Positions 1-7,348 are shown, numbered from the stretch's first letter. The stretch is DNA of 9,933 bases from Vulcanimicrobiota bacterium (GCA_027306845.1 DAHUYY010000058.1:1-9933); one strand, 5' to 3'. Made by a program: numbers and translations. The notes: generated by a model not told the origin, from the letters alone.

Positions 1-58
1 CACGCCGGGAGCCCGCTCTCACGCGCCGAAGAACCGGTGCCGAGAGCTGTACGTTATG

Positions 59-65
59 AAGGAGG
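59..65 (+). promoter_or_regulatory. Shine-Dalgarno site of the secreted DUF5694-like gene
   Basis: AAGGAGG ends four bases before the ATG at 70. It is a near-perfect anti-16S match and decides the start in favour of 70 over the upstream GTG at 37. Confidence 0.8.
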
Positions 66-69
66 GATC

Positions 70-882
70 ATGAAGCTATCTCGCGTTTTGTGCGCTGCGA
101 TCGTTCTTGCGTTTGCCGGTTCGGTCGCTCGTGCCGCGCAGCCGCCGAAGACCCACGTGATGATCGTCGGAGTCGCGCACTTCGTAGCGAGGCGCGATAT
201 CTATAACAGCACGTACGCAGATAGCCCACTATCGGCAAAGAGACAGGCGCAGATCGCGGAGGTCGTCGATCGGCTGGCGCACTTTCATCCCACAAAAGTG
301 CTGATCGAGGAGCCGTTCGGCAACGCCATCTATCAAGCGCAATACCTTCGCTACCTCACGGGAAATTTTACGCTTCCCGCAGATGAAGCATACCAATTCG
401 GCTTCAAACTGGCGAAACGCTCCGGCGATCGAGCGATCTACCCGATCGACACCTGGGGCCCATCGATTTACGACGACAACTCCGCGGCGGGAAAGCGCAT
501 CGACACCTACCTCAAGGCCCATTTCACCGACGTGCGGGATTCCGAAGCGAGCGCCGACATTGCTCGCGACCGCGAGATCCAATTGCACGGCACCTATCTC
601 GATGAATTGCGCTATCTCAACACCTCGCAGTCGATCCGCGCCAATGCTTCTTGGTACAGTGTTTTCGACGGCATGGGGCGGGGGGCCAGCGACGCAGGAA
701 GCATCTACGTGGCACAATGGTACACGCGGAATTGCTTCATCTTCTCGAATCTCTTGAGCGTCATTCGCCCCGGAGATCGCGTCGTCGTGCTCATGGGGCA
801 GGGCCACGAGTTCCTTCTCCGGCAATTCGTACGCCTGAACCCCAACTTGGTGAACGTTGACCCCCTGCGCTACTTGAAATAG
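70..882 (+). CDS. Secreted DUF5694/TraB-like protein, function unknown
   Basis: The predicted protein is 270 residues. I chose the ATG at 70 because it has a strong Shine-Dalgarno site (AAGGAGG, 59-65) four bases upstream; the in-frame GTG at 37 has none and would spoil the signal peptide. Residues 1-22 form a classical Sec signal: K2/R5, then a hydrophobic core, then a likely cut after A20-R21-A22. The mature part starts with a beta strand carrying a Gly-X-X-His element (G34, H37), followed by an acidic pair after a strand (E80-E81). Near the C-terminus is MGQGHEF with H246. This pattern (GxxH, Glu after a strand, late GxGH) is what I recall for DUF5694 and the wider TraB/PrgY/EreA-like superfamily, whose biochemical role is mostly unknown. 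The protein is probably exported to the periplasm or outside. Family placement is from memory of motif order; substrate and role are not inferable. It stands alone, converging on the next gene with a 34-bp gap. Confidence 0.72.
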   Translation: MKLSRVLCAAIVLAFAGSVARAAQPPKTHVMIVGVAHFVARRDIYNSTYADSPLSAKRQAQIAEVVDRLAHFHPTKVLIEEPFGNAIYQAQYLRYLTGNFTLPADEAYQFGFKLAKRSGDRAIYPIDTWGPSIYDDNSAAGKRIDTYLKAHFTDVRDSEASADIARDREIQLHGTYLDELRYLNTSQSIRANASWYSVFDGMGRGASDAGSIYVAQWYTRNCFIFSNLLSVIRPGDRVVVLMGQGHEFLLRQFVRLNPNLVNVDPLRYLK

Positions 883-916
883 TTTTCAGCGAACGCGTTG
901 GCAGCTTGCCTCCGAT

Positions 917-1186
917 CTAAACGAGCGCGACACCCGCAAGCCGATCGCGCAGTTCTTCCGGGGAGATCGCTGCGACGGCGACGGTTTTGAGGCGTCCCCG
1001 ATGCCCGCGAAGAATCGTGAGGCGCGATGGCGCGATTCCCAGAGCGTTCGCGAGCGCCGCAATCGTCGCTTCGTTCGCCGCGCCTTCAACCGCTCGCTCG
1101 GCGACCGCGACGAGAAGTCGTTCGCCCTCGCGAACGATGCCGGGGCGTTTCGAACCAGGTTTCACCTTGAGTTCAAGCGTCGTCAT
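917..1186 (-). CDS. DUF167 (YggU-like) family protein
   Basis: The protein is 89 residues, close to the usual DUF167 length of about 70-100. It begins MTTLELKVKPGSK and contains the family hallmarks. These are a first strand ending in a V-x-P-x-S/A turn (residues 8-12), an EGAANEATIAALA helix (residues 34-46, the family's 'vEGkANkal' block) and a late 'G..GRLKTVAV' strand (residues 61-71). DUF167 proteins are small alpha/beta folds of unproven function. I chose the ATG at 1186 because the family begins at this strand. The reading frame stays open upstream to about 1444, but that extension is arginine-rich, unlike any DUF167 protein, and lies opposite the M16 gene. No clear Shine-Dalgarno site precedes the ATG. 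The gene is divergent from the M16 peptidase and convergent with the secreted protein gene, so it is probably transcribed alone. Confidence 0.88.
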   Translation of the reverse strand: MTTLELKVKPGSKRPGIVREGERLLVAVAERAVEGAANEATIAALANALGIAPSRLTILRGHRGRLKTVAVAAISPEELRDRLAGVALV

Positions 1187-1263
1187 CGCGTGCGGCCGTG
1201 CCAGAACGAATTCTCGCTTCGCTTCGGACGGACGGCGGCCCCGCAGCGCCGAATACCGCCCTC
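1187..1263. other. Divergent intergenic region between the DUF167 and M16 genes
   Basis: These 77 bp must hold the 5' signals of two divergent genes unless the M16 gene really starts at the in-frame GTG at 1198. I see no convincing -35/-10 pair on either strand and no Shine-Dalgarno site next to either start. Either the messages are leaderless or nearly so, or the promoters lie in less conserved sequence. It is listed so the gap is accounted for, not as a proven promoter. Confidence 0.4.
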
Positions 1264-3981
1264 GTGAAATCATTGCTTCAACGTGCGCTCTTCCTCGCCG
1301 CCGCGTGCGGGCTTCTCCTCGCCGGAATCGCGCGAGCGGCGACGACTCCGTCGCCCTACGATCGCGGCCCCGGCGACGGCGGCATCTCGACGATCCGCCT
1401 TTCGAACGGCCTGCGCGTCGTCGTCGCGGTCGACCGAGCGGCACCGGTGGTGCAGACGAGCCTCTGGTACGATTTCGGTTCGCTCTACGAGACGCCGGGC
1501 AAGACCGGCCTCGCGCACGCCCTCGAACACATGATGTTTCGCGGATCGGAGCACATCTCGGCTGCTGGTATCGACGACATCTCGGCGCGGCTCGGGGCGC
1601 AGATGAACGCGCAGACGAGTTACGACTACACGGAATTTTATTTCGTCGTCCCCGCCGACAAAGTCGCCGTCCCGCTCGCGCTTGAAGCCGACCGCATGGC
1701 GCATCTCGATCTCAAACCTGCGCAATGGGCGATCGAACGGCGCGCGGTCATCAACGAAATTCGCGGCGACTTGAGCTCGCCGTTCTACAGCCTGCTCTCC
1801 CGCGTTCGCGCCGCCGCTTTTCCTGGATCGCCGATGGGGAGGACCGCCCTCGGCTCGCTCGCCGACGTCGAAGCCGCCAATGTCGGCGATCTCCGTACCT
1901 ATTACCACGAATGGTACGCACCGAATAATGCGACCTTGGTGATCGCCGGAGATATCTCCGCGCAACGCGGCTTTGCGCTCGCAAAGCGATACTTCGGTGC
2001 GATTCCCTCGCGGCCGCTGCCGCCGCATCCGATAACGACCGGAACGCCGGCGACCGGAAAGAAGGTTCGCGCCGATTTCCCATTCCCGTTTCAGGTGCTC
2101 GATTTCGCCTATGTCGTTCCCGGCGACCGCGACCCCGGCGAGCCCGAGATCAGTACGCTCGCCACGTTAATCGGCGACGCTCGTTCGCCGTTCTATCGCG
2201 CCCTCGTGCAGAGTAACGTCGCGCTGCAAGTCCAAGCACAGGCCGACACGCAGTTACACCAAGGGCTACTCGATGTGTTGGTCGTGCTCAATCCGGGGCA
2301 CTCGCCCGCCGAAGCGACGGCAATCTATAACGCAACGATGGCGACGATGCTGAGCGCAGGCTTCCCGCCGAGCCTCGTGCGCACCGCCAAGCGAATTACG
2401 ATAGCGCAACGCGTCGAAGCCGGCGATTCCATCGTCGGCATCGGTGACCTTGCGGGCTATACCTATGGCGTCGTCGGCGAAAAGATCGGCGCCGAGGACT
2501 CCCGCCTCGCCTCGATTACGCCGACATCGTTACTCAGCGTCGCGCGTCGCTATCTGCGCGCGCCAAACGTAATCGGACGCTTGAGCCCCAGCGATCGCCC
2601 CGGCGGCACCGGCACGGCGACGAGCACGACCGCGAGCGATAATTTCACCGCACGCGCCCCACAGGGAACGATCCGCGAGCCGGCCTGGATCGCTCGCGCG
2701 ATCCGCACGCCTTCCCAAGCGAAGAGCGTCCTGAAACCGGTGCGCTTTACGTTACCGAACGGCATTCACATCGTGGTGCAATACAAACCCGATCGGCCGA
2801 CGTTCGTGCTGCGCGGGCAGGTCGCTTCGGTCCCAAGCCTCGAACCCGATGCGCTCGTCGGGATCGCAAGCCTCGCCTCCGATCTGGCAAACTTCGGGAG
2901 CGTTTCGATGCCCTTTGCGCGCCGTACCGAAACGATCGAGGATATGGGCGCGAGCATCAACTTCGGCAGCTCGTTTAGCGCTCGCGGGCGGATCGAGGAT
3001 TTCGCTCGACTCGCCGATATTCTCGCCGACGGCGAACGGCATCCGTCCTTCGCGCAGCCCTGGCTCGACCAAGAGCGCGGGCAACTCGCCAACAGCGTCG
3101 GCACGCGCTCGCACATCGCAAGCGTCCTCGCCGATGAAGCATATAACAAAATGCTGCTTCCACCCGGCGACCCGGCACTGCGTATTCCCACGCGCGCTTC
3201 GATCTCTTCGATTCGTCGCGCCGATCTGCTCGCATACGTCCGCTCCGCGTGGCGACCCGATCTCACGTCGATCGCCGTCGCAGGCGACATCGCGCCGAGT
3301 ATCGTCAAACGCACGCTCGAAGCCGCCTTCGGTTCGTGGAAAAACCGCGGCCCGCGGCCGAAGACCTCGCTTGCGCCCTTACCGCTCGCACACGAAGAGA
3401 GCGCGGGGGTCATTACCGACGCGAACCAGGTCTACGTGAAACTCGGTCAACCGGCGGTCGGTCTCGATAGTCGCTCGTTTCTCGCGTTTCGTCTGCTCAA
3501 TCAATTGCTCGGCGCGCAAGGCGCCTTCGAATCGCGGCTCTGGCAATCGCTGCGACAACGCAGCGGCCTCGTCTACAGCGTTGCGAGCGAACTACAAGCC
3601 GATAGCTCGCGCGGCGCGTTGCAAATTGAGTTCGCCGCCTCTCCCAACAACGTCGAAGCCGCCGTGCGGATCGTCCGTACGCAGCTCGACGCGATGCGTA
3701 AGGCGCCCCCCAGCGCAACCTCGCTTGAGGAGGCGAAGACACGCCTTCTTGCCGATGCATTGATCGGCGAAGAATCGAGCGGCGGGCAAGCCGCACAGGC
3801 ATTGAGCATCGCCGACGGGAGCGTCCCGGCCGACTATTACGCGACGCTGCAGCAACGGCTCGCACGTATTACGCCGCGCACCATCCAACGAGTCGCTATC
3901 CGCTACCTGCGCCCGCACCACCTGATCGCGGTCTATACCGGCCCACACGGCCCTTGGGACACCGGCAACTTCTCGCTGTGA
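1264..3981 (+). CDS. Exported M16 family zinc metallopeptidase, two-half single chain
   Basis: The protein is about 905 residues from a GTG at 1264, which starts an export signal: K2 and R7, a leucine/alanine core, and a likely cut after A23-R24-A25. The longer GTG at 1198 would bury that signal behind 22 residues. Neither start has a Shine-Dalgarno site. The N-terminal half (about 40-440) carries the inverted zinc motif HALEH (H85, E88, H89), with the third ligand candidate E165 in NEIR 76 residues after H89, the spacing expected for M16. A Gly/Ser/Thr-rich linker near 445-480 leads to a second M16 unit from about 490 (VRFTLPNGI). That unit lacks HxxEH but keeps the Arg/Tyr element near R764-Y771 (RQRSGLVY), as in the non-catalytic half. 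M16 enzymes enclose and degrade peptides in a clam-shell cavity. Envelope substrates are not inferable. Its stop overlaps the start of the next gene. Confidence 0.9.
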   Translation: MKSLLQRALFLAAACGLLLAGIARAATTPSPYDRGPGDGGISTIRLSNGLRVVVAVDRAAPVVQTSLWYDFGSLYETPGKTGLAHALEHMMFRGSEHISAAGIDDISARLGAQMNAQTSYDYTEFYFVVPADKVAVPLALEADRMAHLDLKPAQWAIERRAVINEIRGDLSSPFYSLLSRVRAAAFPGSPMGRTALGSLADVEAANVGDLRTYYHEWYAPNNATLVIAGDISAQRGFALAKRYFGAIPSRPLPPHPITTGTPATGKKVRADFPFPFQVLDFAYVVPGDRDPGEPEISTLATLIGDARSPFYRALVQSNVALQVQAQADTQLHQGLLDVLVVLNPGHSPAEATAIYNATMATMLSAGFPPSLVRTAKRITIAQRVEAGDSIVGIGDLAGYTYGVVGEKIGAEDSRLASITPTSLLSVARRYLRAPNVIGRLSPSDRPGGTGTATSTTASDNFTARAPQGTIREPAWIARAIRTPSQAKSVLKPVRFTLPNGIHIVVQYKPDRPTFVLRGQVASVPSLEPDALVGIASLASDLANFGSVSMPFARRTETIEDMGASINFGSSFSARGRIEDFARLADILADGERHPSFAQPWLDQERGQLANSVGTRSHIASVLADEAYNKMLLPPGDPALRIPTRASISSIRRADLLAYVRSAWRPDLTSIAVAGDIAPSIVKRTLEAAFGSWKNRGPRPKTSLAPLPLAHEESAGVITDANQVYVKLGQPAVGLDSRSFLAFRLLNQLLGAQGAFESRLWQSLRQRSGLVYSVASELQADSSRGALQIEFAASPNNVEAAVRIVRTQLDAMRKAPPSATSLEEAKTRLLADALIGEESSGGQAAQALSIADGSVPADYYATLQQRLARITPRTIQRVAIRYLRPHHLIAVYTGPHGPWDTGNFSL
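3978..3981 (+). promoter_or_regulatory. GTGA stop/start overlap (translational coupling)
   Basis: The GTG start of the aldehyde dehydrogenase (3978-3980) overlaps the TGA stop of the M16 peptidase (3979-3981). There is no Shine-Dalgarno site of its own immediately upstream, so termination-reinitiation is the likely way the second gene is translated. Confidence 0.65.
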
Positions 3982-5312
3982 ACGAATCAGAGCGACTCGA
4001 CGAAAAACTCGATGCCGCTCGACGCGCCGGAGCGCTTTGGGCGAGCCGTTCGGTCGAGAGTCGTGCCGCCGCGTTGGCGGAGTTCGCCACCGCGCTCCTG
4101 CGCGAACGCGAAGAACTGGCGCGGCTAGCGACCGAGACGATGGGGAAACCCATCTCGCAGGCGCGTGCGGAGGTCGAGAAATCCGCCTCCGCCTTTCGCT
4201 ATTACAGCGAGATCGCGCCGCACGTGCTCGCGCCGCAAACGCAGGTGCTCGACGACGAACTCTGCGCTTCGATCGAATATCGCCCGCTCGGGACGCTCCT
4301 CGCGATCGTGCCGTGGAACTTTCCCTACTGGCAAGTGGCGCGCGCCATCGCACCCGCCCTCGCCGTCGGCAATGCCGTCGCGCTCAAACACGCGCCGATC
4401 ACGATGCGCGTCGGCGAAGCCTTCGAACGAATCGCACGCGCGGCGGGGTTTCCCGACGCTCTTCTCACGGCGTTGGATATCGACGAAGAGCGCACCGATC
4501 GGACGATCGGCGATCCGCGCATTGCTGCGGTCACGTTGACCGGGAGCGAACGCGCCGGACGCGCGGTCGCCGCGGCGGCGGGCGCGGCGCTAAAAAAACT
4601 CGTGCTCGAACTGGGCGGCAGCGACGCGTTCATCGTCCTGGCCGATGCCGATATCGACGAGGCGGTTCGCATCGGCATCGCATCGCGCTTTCAAAACACC
4701 GGCCAGAGTTGCATCGCCGCAAAGCGTTTCATCATCGAGAAGGCGATCTACGAACCGTTCTGTTCGCGCTTTTCCGCCGCTGCGGCGGCACTTCGCGTCG
4801 GCGACCCGTTCGCGGAGAGCACCGAGATCGGGCCGATGGCGCGTGCCGATCTGCGCGACCAACTCGACCGGCAGGTTCGTGAGAGCCTCGCCGCCGGGGC
4901 GCACCTCTTGCTCGGCGGCCACGCACTCGACCGACCCGGAAATTACTATGCGCCAACGGTGCTCGCCGAGGTTCGCCCCGGCATGCCGGCCTTCGACGAG
5001 GAGAGCTTCGGCCCGCTCGCGGCACTCGTCTGCGCCGCGGATGCCGACGATGCGGTCGCCCTTGCAAATCACTCGCGCTACGGGCTCGGCGCGACGATTT
5101 TTACCGGTGGTAACGATCGCGGGCGCGAGATCGCCGCGAAGATCGAAGTGGGGACACTCGCCATCGCAACGATGCTCGCAAGCGATCCGCGCTTACCGTT
5201 CGGCGGCGTGAAAGCGAGCGGATTCGGCCGCGAACTGGGGCAAAACGCGCTCTTGGAGTTCGCGAACGTGCAGACGGTTCGCTATCGCCGAGAGCGCGCT
5301 AGAGCGAGGTAA
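3978..5312 (+). CDS. Aldehyde dehydrogenase, YneI/Sad succinate-semialdehyde type
   Basis: This is an NAD(P)-dependent aldehyde oxidoreductase of 444 residues from the GTG at 3978. It has the catalytic set in correct order and spacing: N114 in PWNFPYW, general base E211 in LELGGSD and nucleophile C245 in NTGQSCIAAKRF, with 34 residues from E to C. The KHAP cofactor segment (K137-P140), IEYRPLGT, GPMARADLRD and PFGGVKASGFGREL closely follow my memory of E. coli YneI (Sad), so succinate semialdehyde is the best substrate guess; other aldehydes are possible. There is no signal peptide, so it is cytosolic. The GTG shares bases with the M16 stop (GTGA), suggesting coupled translation. The TTG at 3954 would add only eight residues. 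Two oddities: the usual N-terminal segment with the NPATGE-like strand is missing, and a normally conserved Asn in the C-terminal 'fiNG..aSD' block is A397. It may be active with altered properties; the family call is secure. Confidence 0.9.
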   Translation: MNESERLDEKLDAARRAGALWASRSVESRAAALAEFATALLREREELARLATETMGKPISQARAEVEKSASAFRYYSEIAPHVLAPQTQVLDDELCASIEYRPLGTLLAIVPWNFPYWQVARAIAPALAVGNAVALKHAPITMRVGEAFERIARAAGFPDALLTALDIDEERTDRTIGDPRIAAVTLTGSERAGRAVAAAAGAALKKLVLELGGSDAFIVLADADIDEAVRIGIASRFQNTGQSCIAAKRFIIEKAIYEPFCSRFSAAAAALRVGDPFAESTEIGPMARADLRDQLDRQVRESLAAGAHLLLGGHALDRPGNYYAPTVLAEVRPGMPAFDEESFGPLAALVCAADADDAVALANHSRYGLGATIFTGGNDRGREIAAKIEVGTLAIATMLASDPRLPFGGVKASGFGRELGQNALLEFANVQTVRYRRERARAR

Positions 5313-6444
5313 TATAGCTCGCGATCCGTTCGATGCCCTCGCGCACCTGCGGTAGCGGAGCGACCCAACTCAAGCGCAGCCAACCGTCGAACGCCGATCC
5401 GAAGGCCGCACCGGGAATCGTGACGACATCCTCTCGTTCCAGTAACTCCAGTGCTGCGGGAAGCGAACGACGGCCGTCGGGAAGGCGGATACAGGCGTAA
5501 AACGCACCCTCGGGTTCGATGAAACGCAGCGCGCTTGCTTTGAGTGCTTCGACAACCCCCCGTCGGTGCTCGCGATACCAGTTCGCATGTTCGCCGATTC
5601 CGTCGGGCTGCGCGAAGATCTGGAGCGCGACGCGCTGGGCGAAGGTATCGGCGCAGGAGGTCACCCACGCATGGCATTTAATCGCCGCATCGATGAAGCG
5701 CTCCGGCCCGAGGATCCATCCGAGACGTAGCCCCGTCAGCGCGTTGCTTTTCGAGATCGAATTGGTAACGATCGTGTACGGGTAATCGCGCGCGATCTCG
5801 GCAGCATCGTCGACGAAGCATTGCTCGCGATAGATTTCATCGTGAAACAGCCAAATCGGCTCGCCGCCGCGTGCCGCAAGCCCCGAGATAAGGCGCGCGG
5901 CCTCGCCGCGCCCGAGCACGCGTGCCGTCGGGTTGTTCGGCGAACAGATCACGATGGCGCGCGTGCGATCGGTGACCGCAGCGAGAATTCGGCGCGCGTC
6001 GAATGCGAAATCATTCTCCTCGAGCATCGCCACGCTGCGCACCGCCACGCCTTCGAGCCGCGCCATTTTTGCATATGACGGGAAACACGGTTCGACGACG
6101 AGCAGTTCGTCGCGGTCGGGATCGAGTAACGTTTTCAGGGCGACGTACATCGCTTCTTGCGAGCCGGTCGTCACGCAGACGTTCTCCGCGCGATCCATAT
6201 TCGGATAGCGATAGCGGCCGGCAATCGCGCTCCGGAGTTCGTGTAATCCGGCATTCGGGGAGTAGCGCAGTCCGCGTTCGAGCGTCTCGCGGAGCGCCGC
6301 TTCCAGGTACGCGCTCGTCGGCGCGAGAGAGGGTTCGCCCAGGCCAAGATCGATCGAACTCGGCCGCTTGCGCGCTGCGATCTCGCGAATCATCGAGGCG
6401 GGGATCTCCGCGACGCGCGGATTGAGGGGAAGAAATTCGTTCAT
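5299..6444 (-). CDS. dapC: PLP-dependent class I/II aminotransferase, probable N-succinyl-diaminopimelate aminotransferase
   Basis: This is a fold-type I aminotransferase of 381 residues, a typical length. Visible family residues are N171 in SPNNPT, D202 and Y205 in FHDEIY, and the PLP lysine K232 in NSISKSNALTGLRLGW. R240 follows that lysine, and the substrate-carboxylate arginine is R357 in GWLRLSW. There is no signal peptide, so it is cytosolic. Sequence alone leaves the substrate open, since aspartate, alanine and other aminotransferases share these motifs. The ATG at 6444 overlaps the dapD stop in an ATGA arrangement, so the two are almost certainly co-translated. DapC acts directly after DapD, converting N-succinyl-2-amino-6-ketopimelate to N-succinyl-LL-diaminopimelate with glutamate as amino donor. 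The dapC name therefore rests on context, while the aminotransferase class is seen directly. Its 3' end overlaps the convergent aldehyde dehydrogenase gene by 14 bp. Confidence 0.85.
   Translation of the reverse strand: MNEFLPLNPRVAEIPASMIREIAARKRPSSIDLGLGEPSLAPTSAYLEAALRETLERGLRYSPNAGLHELRSAIAGRYRYPNMDRAENVCVTTGSQEAMYVALKTLLDPDRDELLVVEPCFPSYAKMARLEGVAVRSVAMLEENDFAFDARRILAAVTDRTRAIVICSPNNPTARVLGRGEAARLISGLAARGGEPIWLFHDEIYREQCFVDDAAEIARDYPYTIVTNSISKSNALTGLRLGWILGPERFIDAAIKCHAWVTSCADTFAQRVALQIFAQPDGIGEHANWYREHRRGVVEALKASALRFIEPEGAFYACIRLPDGRRSLPAALELLEREDVVTIPGAAFGSAFDGWLRLSWVAPLPQVREGIERIASYITSL
6441..6444 (-). promoter_or_regulatory. ATGA stop/start overlap of dapD and dapC
   Basis: On the minus strand the sequence GTATGAAC holds the TGA stop of dapD and the ATG of the aminotransferase in a 4-base overlap, the classic sign of coupled translation. 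Confidence 0.8.
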
Positions 6445-7271
6445 ACCGAGACTCCAAAATCGCGTAGCGCCCGTTCGAGTGTCGTTTTGCGATCGGTCGA
6501 CGCACCCCGCTCGCCGACGATCAATGCGCAGGGAACGCCGAAATTCCCCGCAGGAAAGGAGCGATCGCGGACGCCGGGGATCGCAACGGCGCGCGAAGGG
6601 ATTCGGCCGTACGTCGTCACCGGCTCGGCGTTACGCACGTCGATAATCGGCGTGCTCGCCGTCAACGTGAGCCCCGCACCGAGCACGGCTTCCCGTTCCA
6701 CCCAGACCCCTTCGACGACGATGCATCGCGATCCGACAAATGCGCCGTCTTCGATGATGACCGGCCGAGCATGAGCGGGTTCGAGGACGCCGCCGATGCC
6801 GACGCCGCCGGAGAGATGCACGTTTGCACCGATCTGCGCGCAGCTGCCGACGGTCGCCCAGGTATCGACCATCGTTCCCTCGCCGACGTACGCGCCGATA
6901 TTGACAAAGCTCGGCATGAGAATGACGCCGGGCGCGAGATAGCTGCCGTATCGCGCGACGGCGGGAGGAATCGTTCGCACTCCACGCGTTTCGAAATCGC
7001 GCTTGATCGGCAATTTATCGAACCATGCGGGCATCTCACCCATCGGGTCACCGACCCAAGCGAGCTCTCGTCTACGAAAATAGAGCAGAATCGCCGACTT
7101 CAGCCATGCATTGACGCGCCAGCCTCCGGTTCCGTCGGGCTCGGCTACCCGCAGTCGCCCTTCGTCGAGCGCGGCGATCGCCTCATCGATCGGAGCGCCT
7201 TCGCTCCCGCGTGGGTCGCCCTCACCGGCAGCGAGCGCTTCAATGCGTCGTTGGAGTTCACGTTCGTCCAT
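6441..7271 (-). CDS. dapD: 2,3,4,5-tetrahydropyridine-2,6-dicarboxylate N-succinyltransferase
   Basis: DapD transfers succinyl from succinyl-CoA to tetrahydrodipicolinate, committing it to the succinylase route to meso-diaminopimelate and lysine. The protein is 276 residues, against 274 in E. coli as I recall. An N-terminal helical part (about 1-100) includes NAWLKSAILLYFR. A left-handed parallel beta-helix of hexapeptide repeats follows (about 105-235), with PSFVNIGAYVGEGTMVDTW (120-138), VGSCAQIG (141-148) and HLSGGVGIGGVLEP (152-165), all near-identical to known DapD. The C-terminal tail (about 240-276) closes the acyl-CoA site. The active enzyme is a trimer in the cytosol. I chose the ATG at 7271 because GAGG (7278-7281) lies six bases upstream and the length matches the family; the ATG at 7283 has no such site. 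It is the first gene of a two-gene unit with the aminotransferase, and divergent from the transketolase. Confidence 0.96.
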   Translation of the reverse strand: MDERELQRRIEALAAGEGDPRGSEGAPIDEAIAALDEGRLRVAEPDGTGGWRVNAWLKSAILLYFRRRELAWVGDPMGEMPAWFDKLPIKRDFETRGVRTIPPAVARYGSYLAPGVILMPSFVNIGAYVGEGTMVDTWATVGSCAQIGANVHLSGGVGIGGVLEPAHARPVIIEDGAFVGSRCIVVEGVWVEREAVLGAGLTLTASTPIIDVRNAEPVTTYGRIPSRAVAIPGVRDRSFPAGNFGVPCALIVGERGASTDRKTTLERALRDFGVSV

Positions 7272-7277
7272 CTCCGC

Positions 7278-7281
7278 CCTC
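7278..7281 (-). promoter_or_regulatory. Shine-Dalgarno site of dapD
   Basis: GAGG on the minus strand lies six bases before the ATG at 7271. It favours that start over the upstream in-frame ATG at 7283, part of which overlaps this site. Confidence 0.6.
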
Positions 7282-7331
7282 ATTACGGCGCGCTTGGTAA
7301 GAAAACCGCTCCGCACGGCGAATGAAAAGCC

Positions 7332-7348
7332 TCCGGCTCGTTGCCGGA
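7332..7348. repeat. Short inverted repeat in the dapD/tkt divergent region
   Basis: TCCGGC (7332-7337) and GCCGGA (7343-7348) form a perfect 6-bp stem around a 5-base spacer TCGTT. It lies about 37 bp upstream of the tkt start. It is not followed by a T-run, so it is not a terminator for either strand. It may be an operator half-site pair or chance in GC-rich DNA. Confidence 0.45.

Noticed and set aside
883..916. Possible terminator between the first two convergent genes
   Set aside because: Only a 4-bp stem (GGCA/TGCC at 900-910) and an AACGCGTT palindrome (892-899) are seen, without a T-run. This is too weak to call.
1198..1263. GTG at 1198 as the M16 start
   Set aside because: It would put 22 residues before a well-formed signal peptide that begins at the GTG at 1264, and it has no better ribosome binding site.
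917..1444. Extended 175-residue version of the DUF167 protein
   Set aside because: The extra N-terminal part is low-complexity and arginine-rich, runs opposite the M16 signal peptide and zinc-domain coding region, and is not part of the family.
4037..4882. A 281-codon open frame on the plus strand inside the aldehyde dehydrogenase gene
   Set aside because: The translation is extremely arginine-rich and without motifs, while the overlapping frame is an unmistakable aldehyde dehydrogenase.
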